Source: Ga0074139 sp046336825
GTDB taxonomy: Bacteria > Bdellovibrionota > Bdellovibrionia > Bdellovibrionales > Bdellovibrionaceae
NCBI GenBank assembly: GCA_046336825.1
Contig: JBKDFX010000176.1
Span: forward strand, 1-6,808
Length of the DNA: 6,808 nucleotides
Reading direction: 5' to 3'
The position numbers and the translations under genes were made by a program. Positions 1-5,647 of the stretch are shown here, piece by piece; the first letter of the stretch is position 1, and every line of letters begins with the position of its first letter. The notes under the pieces are model-generated. The model saw nothing but the letters and a program-made list of their open reading frames with translations. It was not told the origin of the DNA and did not search any database.

Positions 1-582
1 CCACTGTACCGGAGGCCCTTGTTCAAGGCTGTTTTTAATCAGGCCCTTCAAAAATCGAAATCCTTTCTTTTAAGAGCGGGCCCTGTCATTTTTGTTCTCT
101 CTGTGGCTCTTTGGTTTGGAATGAATTTCCCAAAAGTAAAAATTGAAAACACGCAGACCACTCAGCTTGAAGAAAGCTACTTAGGAAAAGCAGGCCAATG
201 GATTGAGCCGGTTTTTGAGCCCATGGGTCTGGATTGGCGCGGAGGTGTTGGGCTCATGGCGGCCTTTGCTGCCCGTGAAGTTTTTGTTTCAACGCTGGCT
301 GTTTTGTACCATTCTGATGAGGAATCGGGGGATGAGGGCCTGATAGGTCAACTCAAAAAATCTCAAAATTCCAAAGGTGAATTGATCTACACGCCCAGTG
401 TAATTGTGGGTCTTATTGCTTTCTTTATGATCGCTCTGCAATGTCTAAGCACTGTGGGTGTGATGATTCGTGAGTCCCAGAGTTGGAGACTAGGATTAAT
501 TCAACTGGTGGCTTATAATTTAATTGCTTATGTAGTGGCTGTAATTTTAGTTCAGGGTCTTCGTTTTTGGGGAGTGACTTGA
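1..582 (+). CDS. feoB: Ferrous iron transport protein B, C-terminal part (5' end outside window)
   Basis: FeoB is an inner-membrane Fe(II) transporter with an N-terminal G-protein domain; only the last 193 residues of the membrane part are here. The frame is open from base 1, so the TTG at 19 is internal and not the start. Visible family features are the SKSFLLRAG segment followed by a membrane helix (about residues 18-44 of the fragment), the block GLDWRGGVGL plus FAAREVFVSTLAVLY (about 76-103), typical of the FeoB C-terminal gate region, and a further helix with the ALQCLSTVGV motif (about 145-154), whose Cys is widely conserved in FeoB. A last membrane helix precedes the C-terminus. The stop TGA (580-582) overlaps the likely TTG start of the next gene. 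No FeoC-like gene follows. The identification is firm; GTPase motifs cannot be checked because they lie upstream. Confidence 0.95.
   Translation, partial: PLYRRPLFKAVFNQALQKSKSFLLRAGPVIFVLSVALWFGMNFPKVKIENTQTTQLEESYLGKAGQWIEPVFEPMGLDWRGGVGLMAAFAAREVFVSTLAVLYHSDEESGDEGLIGQLKKSQNSKGELIYTPSVIVGLIAFFMIALQCLSTVGVMIRESQSWRLGLIQLVAYNLIAYVVAVILVQGLRFWGVT
569..574 (+). promoter_or_regulatory. Shine-Dalgarno site for the gene after feoB
   Basis: GGGGAG lies inside the last codons of feoB, four bases before the TTG at 579. It favours 579 over the in-frame TTG at 567, which would lie upstream of this site and so could not use it. The start overlaps the feoB stop as TTGA, the usual geometry for translational coupling. 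Confidence 0.55.
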
Positions 583-1529
583 AGATCAAAAGACTTATTA
601 TCGGTGTATTGATTTTTATTTCATCTCCGTGGATAGCCCACCTTGTCTATCAATTAACCGATGACAAATTGAATCCTTCGACCCAAATTTGGATTCGAGA
701 AACTTCAGTTGTGCCTTTAGGTACTTTTTCTAGCCTTCCGAGTTTTAAAATTCCTGATGATGTGCAAAAAAATGAAGAGGTCTGTGAATCCGTGACGCCT
801 CGTCAGTCGACAGACTCAAAAGTTCGAGGCTTTTTATCAACCTGGGAAGCTTGGGAAGTTGAGAATAAAAAAGTAATTCAAAAGACTCTGGAGTTGATGA
901 CCCAAAAAAAACATCAATTTTCAAATATGGGTTTAAGTTTTTTCCAACAGGAATTTCAAAAGTTTTACAAGTCGGTGGAAGTTTTTGAATACACTCTTTG
1001 CGCCATGAGGCTCAGAGGGCAAAGAGCAGAGGCTGACGGGCTGAGTGGACAATTTATTCTTAATCTTTTATCTCAGCTAAAAAATATTCAGCCAGCCAAT
1101 TACCAATTGTGGTCTTTGCAAACACTGCAAATTTATTTAAATGAAGAAAAAGTTTTCACTCAAAATGATAAAATTAAAGAAAGTATCGTAGCTCAAATTT
1201 CAGCTCTGTCCGAGGAAACTTTATTTATCAGGGCCAAAAAATTTTCCAGTCAGATGGTTATGAGTTCTCTTCAAAATTTAAAAGCCAAGGGCTGGTTAGA
1301 TTTAAAAATCTGGTTACCGGCCATGCTGATTCATGAAAATAAACTTTTTAATCAAATGGTTAATTATGAAATGAATCAGGACTACATTAAACCTTCGTCA
1401 GAGGCTCATTGGTCTGATGTCGCTAATTTGAGTGCTCTGTATTTTTCTTTGTTTGTAAACAGTCTCAATCCATCCTGGGAAAAAATTCCTGTTGAATTGG
1501 CTGCGCTTCAGTCCCTCGCCAGACCTTAG
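579..1529 (+). CDS. Unrecognised membrane-anchored or exported protein, coupled to feoB
   Basis: I do not recognise this 316-residue protein. The preferred start is TTG at 579, overlapping the feoB stop by four bases and preceded by GGGGAG; a TTG at 567 would add four residues. The N-terminus MKIKRLIIGVLIFISS is positively charged and then hydrophobic to about residue 25, so it is an uncleaved anchor or a signal peptide, with no lipobox. The rest is soluble-looking, rich in Lys, Gln, Glu and Leu, and probably mostly alpha-helical, with several Trp (for example a TWEAWEVEN segment near residue 90). Cys69 and Cys141 could pair if the protein is periplasmic. No catalytic or metal-binding motif is evident. 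Its position suggests co-expression with FeoB, but a role in iron uptake is only inference from neighbourhood. Codon use looks like the neighbours, and length plus coupling make it a real gene. Confidence 0.8.
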   Translation: MKIKRLIIGVLIFISSPWIAHLVYQLTDDKLNPSTQIWIRETSVVPLGTFSSLPSFKIPDDVQKNEEVCESVTPRQSTDSKVRGFLSTWEAWEVENKKVIQKTLELMTQKKHQFSNMGLSFFQQEFQKFYKSVEVFEYTLCAMRLRGQRAEADGLSGQFILNLLSQLKNIQPANYQLWSLQTLQIYLNEEKVFTQNDKIKESIVAQISALSEETLFIRAKKFSSQMVMSSLQNLKAKGWLDLKIWLPAMLIHENKLFNQMVNYEMNQDYIKPSSEAHWSDVANLSALYFSLFVNSLNPSWEKIPVELAALQSLARP

Positions 1530-1530
1530 T

Positions 1531-1551
1531 TGGGAGTCTTTTTTGCTCCCA
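1531..1551 (+). terminator. Hairpin just after the feoB-coupled gene, possible weak terminator
   Basis: TGGGAG (1531-1536) pairs perfectly with CTCCCA (1546-1551) around a nine-base loop, starting two bases after the stop codon. Unusually, the run of six T (1539-1544) is in the loop and none follows the stem, so this is not a standard intrinsic terminator. It could instead protect the mRNA end or be chance. A second weaker stem (1560-1566 with 1570-1576, including G-T pairs) follows. Confidence 0.3.
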
Positions 1552-1595
1552 TGACTTAGCTGTCTTGCGAGGGCAGAATAAAAGCTGTCATTTCA

Positions 1596-1601
1596 GAGGA
1601 G
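1596..1601 (+). promoter_or_regulatory. Shine-Dalgarno site of the lipoprotein gene
   Basis: GAGGAG is six bases before the ATG at 1608. It is the strongest ribosome-binding site on the rightward strand here and fixes the start of the lipoprotein. I see no convincing -35/-10 pair in the 78-bp gap before it. Confidence 0.75.
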
Positions 1602-1607
1602 TTTTCA

Positions 1608-2093
1608 ATGAATAAAACAACTTTGGTTTTCATTTCCTTTATTCTTTTTGTTGCGGGTTGTAACAGCAAGTTTTCAATGGTCAGCTCGCCGCGAGAGCCT
1701 GAGTTCTTTCAAGAATTAATTAATCCTGCAAGCCTTTCAGCTCAAATGCCGAATAAACTTGAAGAGACACAGCTGCTCGCAACAGGGGATGAGTATCCTA
1801 TGCGTTTTGTGATGTTTGATAATGGCCAGTTTTTTTATCAAGTGGATCGTCTTGGAGAAGGCTACGGAACTTGGTCATTTCAAGAGGGCGGCGTTCGATT
1901 GTTTGCAAACAGAAAATTATTTGATATGTCGATCTATCTAGGTGCGAGCTCCGATGTCGGTGATGAAATGCAGGTGCGATTTTTAGATCGCCGTGGATTT
2001 CAAAATGTTCGTATCCAACATCGAGATGGAACGAGAGCTGAAAATCGTGAACAGAAAGTCCGTGAGTTTTCAAAATCCACAAAAGACATATAG
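1608..2093 (+). CDS. Small predicted lipoprotein of unknown function
   Basis: The 161-residue protein begins with a classical lipoprotein signal peptide: Lys at position 3, a hydrophobic stretch through residue 15, then the lipobox VAGC with the lipidated Cys at 18. The residue after Cys is Asn, not Asp, so by the enterobacterial rule it would go to the outer membrane. The mature part has a flexible first third, then an apparently beta-rich core from about residue 60 to 130, with alternating short strands (MRFVMFDNGQFFYQV, GYGTWSF, GVRLFANRKLF). The G-x-GTW pattern followed by a short strand recalls small lipocalin-like or META-like lipoprotein domains, but the resemblance is too slight for a family call. 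The last 25 residues are charged. The ATG start is supported by GAGGAG six bases upstream. It sits between unrelated genes, with a 64-bp AT-rich gap to the amidase, so context gives no function. Confidence 0.87.
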   Translation: MNKTTLVFISFILFVAGCNSKFSMVSSPREPEFFQELINPASLSAQMPNKLEETQLLATGDEYPMRFVMFDNGQFFYQVDRLGEGYGTWSFQEGGVRLFANRKLFDMSIYLGASSDVGDEMQVRFLDRRGFQNVRIQHRDGTRAENREQKVREFSKSTKDI

Positions 2094-2110
2094 TTGAAAA
2101 TTCGATAATC

Positions 2111-2149
2111 AAAAAACTAATTAAAAAAACTAATTAAAAAATCAATGAA
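2111..2149 (+). repeat. Tandem 13-bp A-tract repeat before the amidase gene
   Basis: Two exact copies of AAAAAACTAATTA lie head to tail at 2111-2123 and 2124-2136, followed by a decayed third copy (2137-2149). They fill most of the 64-bp gap upstream of the amidase. Runs of A recur every 12-13 bp, which could bend DNA or act as an upstream promoter element. GATAAT at 2104-2109 is close to a -10 hexamer and TTGAAA at 2094-2099 to a -35, but the two are not correctly spaced for each other; TTGAAA with ACTAAT (2116-2121, 16-bp spacer) is a weak alternative promoter. Confidence 0.6.
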
Positions 2150-2157
2150 AAATACTG

Positions 2158-3660
2158 ATGAAAAAAATAAAGTCACTGCTTGAATTCTCAGCTCGTAAGA
2201 TGTCCGAGCTTGTCAGAACTCAGCAGATTTCACCTGTGGAGTTGGTCGAAAAAAGTCTGCAGAGACTTGAGTTGATCAATCCCAGTCTAAATGCGCGTGC
2301 TGAGGACTTGTCTCAACAAGCCCTAACAACTGCACGGGATTTGGAAAATAAAATCTTCTCTGCCCCAGAAAAGTATAAAAACTTTCCCCTGCTAGGTGTT
2401 CCCGTCACGGTGAAGGAAATGTTTGCGATGAAGGGTTGCCTGCGCACAGCTGGCAGTTTGAATTACAAAAACGAGGTGATGGATTTTGATTCTACTTTGG
2501 TAACTCGCTTAAAAAGTGCAGGGGCCATTCCCATTTGCACCACAAATGTACCCGAGCTCGGCCTTTGGTTTGAAACTGAAAACATTCTCTATGGGCGGAC
2601 TCGAAATCCCTATGATCTGAAACGTACTTCCGGTGGAAGCACGGGTGGGGATGCAGCTCTAATTGCGAGTCTTGTGACACCTCTGGGTTTAGGAAGCGAC
2701 ATCGGGGGCTCAGTTCGCATCCCGGCGGCTTTTTGTGGGGTTTATGGTCATAAACCCACATGGAGAAGACTGCCAAAGACAGGACATTTCCCATCCACTT
2801 TGGAATCCATTCAAAAAGTAACGAAGGAAACAGATTCTATTACAACCATGGGTTTTTTAACCCGTGAAGTGGAAGATTTAACTTTGCTCATGGAAACATT
2901 ATCTGGGCCTGATCAATGGGATCCCACGGTGGAATCAGATTGGAAAACTAAAAAGGGATTCGCGTTAGATCCTCAAGTGAACAAAATTTTTGTGATGGAA
3001 TCTCCCAAGATGAAATTATGTGCTCAGTCGGATCAAGAAGTTTCAGCGGCTGTCAAAACAGCAGCTGAGTCCTTCAGGACGAAAGGTTTTGAAGTTCATT
3101 ATTTAGAATCGAATCTTTTTGTTGATGCCTTTGAAATCTGGTCGGCGGTAACAGGGGCGACTCAAGGACTGCCATTTTATGATAAATTAACTCGAGGACA
3201 ATCCATTTCTCTTTTCAAAGAACTTTCTCGGCACCTGATAGGCCATCCTCGCTACACCTTCCCAGCCCTGATCACTTGTGTTTTGGATCTTTTTAAAAAA
3301 CCTGAGGCCCAAATCAGGGGTTTAGAAAAGGCCCAAAGTTTACATAAAAAAATAGAAGATCTTTTAGGTGAAAACAATTTCCTCTTGATGCCTGTTCATC
3401 CGAGGGTGGCACCTCGTCACGCCATGGCTTACTTTCGTCCCTTTGACTTTTGCATGACAGGCTTTTTAAATCCTTTCGGAATTCCTGCCACCAGTATTCC
3501 TGCAGGATTGAATTCTCGGGGATTACCTTTGGCTGTTCAAATTGTGGCAGGCTTTGGACAAGATCATATCAATTTTGCAGCAGCCGATTTTTTAGATAAA
3601 ATTTTTGGCGGTTATAAAAAGCCCAGTTTTAATTGGCTGGATTCTCAAGAAGAGTTCTAA
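2158..3660 (+). CDS. Amidase-signature family hydrolase, FAAH2-like
   Basis: This 500-residue amidase has the full Ser-cisSer-Lys triad of the amidase-signature family. Lys86 is in VPVTVKE, the cis-Ser161 in SGGSTGGD, and the nucleophile Ser185 in GSDIGGS. The spacings (75 and 24 residues) are those of fatty acid amide hydrolase. The wording around the core is closer to animal FAAH2 than to GatA: NVPELGLWFET, YGRTRNPYDL, GVYGHKPT and a GLNSRGLPLAVQIVAG segment near the C-terminus. It has no signal peptide or membrane anchor, so it should be cytoplasmic. It hydrolyses a carboxylic amide, but the substrate (fatty amide, acyl amino acid, peptide-like amide) cannot be read from sequence. No GatB or GatC gene is near, which argues against tRNA amidotransferase. 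The ATG at 2158 lacks a clear ribosome site and the frame is closed at 2146-2148, so the start cannot lie far upstream. Its last 32 bases overlap the end of ptsI on the other strand. Confidence 0.95.
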   Translation: MKKIKSLLEFSARKMSELVRTQQISPVELVEKSLQRLELINPSLNARAEDLSQQALTTARDLENKIFSAPEKYKNFPLLGVPVTVKEMFAMKGCLRTAGSLNYKNEVMDFDSTLVTRLKSAGAIPICTTNVPELGLWFETENILYGRTRNPYDLKRTSGGSTGGDAALIASLVTPLGLGSDIGGSVRIPAAFCGVYGHKPTWRRLPKTGHFPSTLESIQKVTKETDSITTMGFLTREVEDLTLLMETLSGPDQWDPTVESDWKTKKGFALDPQVNKIFVMESPKMKLCAQSDQEVSAAVKTAAESFRTKGFEVHYLESNLFVDAFEIWSAVTGATQGLPFYDKLTRGQSISLFKELSRHLIGHPRYTFPALITCVLDLFKKPEAQIRGLEKAQSLHKKIEDLLGENNFLLMPVHPRVAPRHAMAYFRPFDFCMTGFLNPFGIPATSIPAGLNSRGLPLAVQIVAGFGQDHINFAAADFLDKIFGGYKKPSFNWLDSQEEF

Positions 3661-5356
3661 GCTCTTTCGAGCTTTTGGCCTTTAGGCAAGTTTCCAGTTT
3701 AATTTTGGCTATTTTCAAATCAGTTTCACAAATGACTTGTCTAGTCCTCAAGAGGGCACCAGGCGATACACTCAGTTCTTTGAAACCAAGGGCCATAAGT
3801 AACGGGACGTAGGTTTCAAGCCCTGCTAGTTCTCCACACATACCCATCCAAAGTTTGCGTTTTTCTAATTGTGTTTTCACTTGTTGAGACATGAGTTTAA
3901 GAAATTTTAAAACTGAGGGGCTGTAGGCATCATGGAGGGAGGCCACTTCTGAGTTCATTCGATCAGTAGCACAAAGATATTGAATTAAATCATTGGTCCC
4001 AATGCTAATAAAATCAATATCATCCGCGATATCAGGCAGAGCCATAACAATGGCTGGAACTTCCACCATAATTCCGATTTCTAGTTGTGCAGCTGTCGAC
4101 ATTTTATTTTCTGATTTGAGTGCCTCGAGGCAATCGCTCACATTTTTTTTGAAGTTGTAGACTTCTTCAGGGGTGGTAATCATGGGGGCCATAAGACTGA
4201 GTGGTCCCCACTGTGAGGCACGAAGAGCGGCTCGAATCTGGTCTTTCAACAGTTGAGGATGTTTTTGAAGAAGTCGATAACCACGAAGTCCTAAAAAGGG
4301 ATTGTCCTCCTTAGGTAACTTAAAATAGGGAAGGCTTTTATCGCCTCCCACATCAAAAAGTCTGAGAACCGTGCGGTGGGGTTTCATCATTTTAACAAGT
4401 TGAGAGTAGACATCATATTGTTCTTCTTCGGTGGGCCAGTGATTTCGTTGCATGAGTAAAAACTCGCTTCGAAAAAGACCACAACCTTCTGACCCCTTGG
4501 CCACAGCAATTTCGGCATCAGTGAGACTGCTTAAATTGCTGGCCACCTCAAACTGTGTTCCATCTAAAGAAATGGATTGACGAGTGATCCATTTGGTTTG
4601 AGCTTCTTTTTGCTTTTTTTGTTCATTAATCAACTGAAGAAAAACTTCTTTAGTTTTCGAAGTGGGATGATGAATGATTTCTGCTTTGAGGGCATTCACC
4701 GCCACGAGATCCCCATTTTTAATTTCTTCGGACAATGTGGGGGTGGCCAAGATCAAGGGTATTTCAAACGTTTTAGCTAAAATCACAGTGTGAGAAGTTT
4801 GACTGGAGTTTTCAATCAGCAGAGCTCTTAATTTTTTTCGATCAAGGCTCAGAAATTGACTGGGCAGTAGATCCTTAGCGATCACAATAAATTCATCACT
4901 CGGATTAAAATGAATTGAAGACGAGCTTGATCCCAGCAAATGAGTCAGAACTCGTTGAGTGAGGTCCGTGATGTCCTGGGCTCTAGCCTTCATGTAGGGA
5001 TCATGCAAAGATTCCAAAAGAGACTTAAACTCAGTGGATGTTTCGTCAACACTGTGAATGACATTAAAATTGTTCTGAATTCGACTTTCGATTCCAGAGA
5101 TCCACTCAGGATCTTCAAGCATAAGTAAATGAGCTTCTAGTATTTCCTGAGCTTCATTGTCAGTGTTTAGAGAAATCAGCCGTTGGATTTCATTTTTTGA
5201 TTTTTGAAGTGCCGAATGCCATTTCTCCAATTCTTGAGAGGTGTCAGAGACCTTATGTTGAGGAATTTCGAATTTCTTTTCCAAAAAAACGAGGGCTTTA
5301 GCTAAAGCAAAACCAGGGTATCCTGTTTTTCCAATAAAAGATTTTTCCTGGCTCAA
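3629..5356 (-). CDS. ptsI: PTS Enzyme I (phosphoenolpyruvate-protein phosphotransferase)
   Basis: Cytoplasmic Enzyme I takes phosphate from PEP and passes it to HPr. Its 575 residues match the normal family length and the numbering almost equals E. coli. The N-terminal part (1 to about 145) holds the HPr-binding helices. His189 in QTSHTVILAK is the phosphorylated residue. The C-terminal PEP-binding barrel shows Arg296 (GLFRSEFL), Arg332, the DVGGDK segment, NPFLGLR with Arg358, IMVEVP, SIGTNDLIQY and the catalytic Cys507 in GMCGELAG. The glycine pair normally just before the His is replaced by Ser-Ser, and the usual Arg after the His is Lys195. The start is TTG, overlapping the ptsH stop as TTGA, with GAGGG six bases upstream; no ATG start fits. 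The gene ends inside the 3' end of the convergent amidase gene. Function is close to certain. Confidence 0.97.
   Translation of the reverse strand: MSQEKSFIGKTGYPGFALAKALVFLEKKFEIPQHKVSDTSQELEKWHSALQKSKNEIQRLISLNTDNEAQEILEAHLLMLEDPEWISGIESRIQNNFNVIHSVDETSTEFKSLLESLHDPYMKARAQDITDLTQRVLTHLLGSSSSSIHFNPSDEFIVIAKDLLPSQFLSLDRKKLRALLIENSSQTSHTVILAKTFEIPLILATPTLSEEIKNGDLVAVNALKAEIIHHPTSKTKEVFLQLINEQKKQKEAQTKWITRQSISLDGTQFEVASNLSSLTDAEIAVAKGSEGCGLFRSEFLLMQRNHWPTEEEQYDVYSQLVKMMKPHRTVLRLFDVGGDKSLPYFKLPKEDNPFLGLRGYRLLQKHPQLLKDQIRAALRASQWGPLSLMAPMITTPEEVYNFKKNVSDCLEALKSENKMSTAAQLEIGIMVEVPAIVMALPDIADDIDFISIGTNDLIQYLCATDRMNSEVASLHDAYSPSVLKFLKLMSQQVKTQLEKRKLWMGMCGELAGLETYVPLLMALGFKELSVSPGALLRTRQVICETDLKIAKIKLETCLKAKSSKELRTLLENPAN
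3659..3676 (+). terminator. Short hairpin at the amidase stop, possible terminator
   Basis: AAGCTC (3659-3664) pairs perfectly with GAGCTT (3669-3674) around a TTTC loop, beginning at the last two bases of the amidase stop. The T run continues only to 3676 before GGCC, so termination would be weak. Read from the other strand the same stem has a GAAA loop, lies inside the ptsI coding end, and has no T run after it. Confidence 0.35.
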
Positions 5357-5634
5357 AGGCTGCCCTCGAACTTTTTAGCAAACAAACTTTGAATCTTGGC
5401 TCCTGCTTGGTGAGCATCTTCGCCTTCAGCTATCAATTTCAGCTGGTCTCCTCGCAGAGCCCCCAACGACATAAGACTCATAATGGATTTTGCATTTTTT
5501 TTGAGGCCGTTTTTTTCAAGTTCAATTTTGGATTTGTATTGAGCGGCAACTTTAACAAGAACTCCTGCCGGCCGGGCGTGTAGACCAGATTCAAGTTCAA
5601 CGACAACTGTGCATTCAAAGTAAGTCGATTCCAT
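5353..5634 (-). CDS. ptsH: PTS phosphocarrier protein HPr
   Basis: HPr is the small cytoplasmic carrier that moves phosphate from Enzyme I to the IIA domain of sugar permeases. The 93 residues include the active-site motif GLHARPA with His19 (equivalent to His15) and the regulatory segment KSIMSLMSLG with Ser50 (equivalent to Ser46 of Bacillus HPr). The retained Ser means control by an HPr kinase/phosphorylase is possible, but no such gene is in the window. The protein is a few residues longer than typical at both ends. The ATG start has AGAGGA seven bases upstream (plus-strand 5642-5647), directly after the stop of the permease gene. It is the middle gene of the permease-ptsH-ptsI operon. 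It is more likely the sugar-PTS HPr than the nitrogen-PTS NPr, because it sits with Enzyme I and a sugar permease. Confidence 0.97.
   Translation of the reverse strand: MESTYFECTVVVELESGLHARPAGVLVKVAAQYKSKIELEKNGLKKNAKSIMSLMSLGALRGDQLKLIAEGEDAHQAGAKIQSLFAKKFEGSL
5363..5367 (-). promoter_or_regulatory. Shine-Dalgarno site deciding the TTG start of ptsI
   Basis: GAGGG on the minus strand lies within the last codons of ptsH, six bases before the TTG at 5356-5354. It supports a UUG start and coupling of ptsI translation to ptsH. Confidence 0.65.
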
Positions 5635-5641
5635 TTTAGGA

Positions 5642-5647
5642 TCCTCT
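5642..5647 (-). promoter_or_regulatory. Shine-Dalgarno site of ptsH
   Basis: AGAGGA on the minus strand is seven bases before the ptsH ATG and immediately follows the TAA (5650-5648) of the permease gene, leaving no room for a separate promoter in the 13-bp gap. Confidence 0.75.

Noticed and set aside
1798..2112. Open frame of about 104 codons on the minus strand, opposite the lipoprotein gene.
   Set aside because: The plus-strand lipoprotein has a clear signal peptide, lipobox and ribosome site; the opposite frame has none of these and looks like a shadow.
2145..2183. A 12-codon reading frame (ATG at 2145, TGA at 2181-2183) overlapping the start of the amidase gene, a possible leader peptide.
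   Set aside because: It has no ribosome-binding site, is Lys/Asn-rich as expected from AT-rich DNA, and shows no run of regulatory codons or attenuator structure.
2158..3660. Assignment of the amidase as GatA of the tRNA amidotransferase.
   Set aside because: The triad is shared by the whole family, the surrounding motifs look FAAH2-like, and there is no gatB or gatC next to it.
4142..4150. Runs of seven to eight A (on the coding strand) inside ptsI and ptsH, considered as phase-variable slippage sites.
   Set aside because: Such runs encode ordinary Lys-Lys pairs, are frequent in this AT-rich DNA, and the frames are intact; nothing suggests switching of these core genes.
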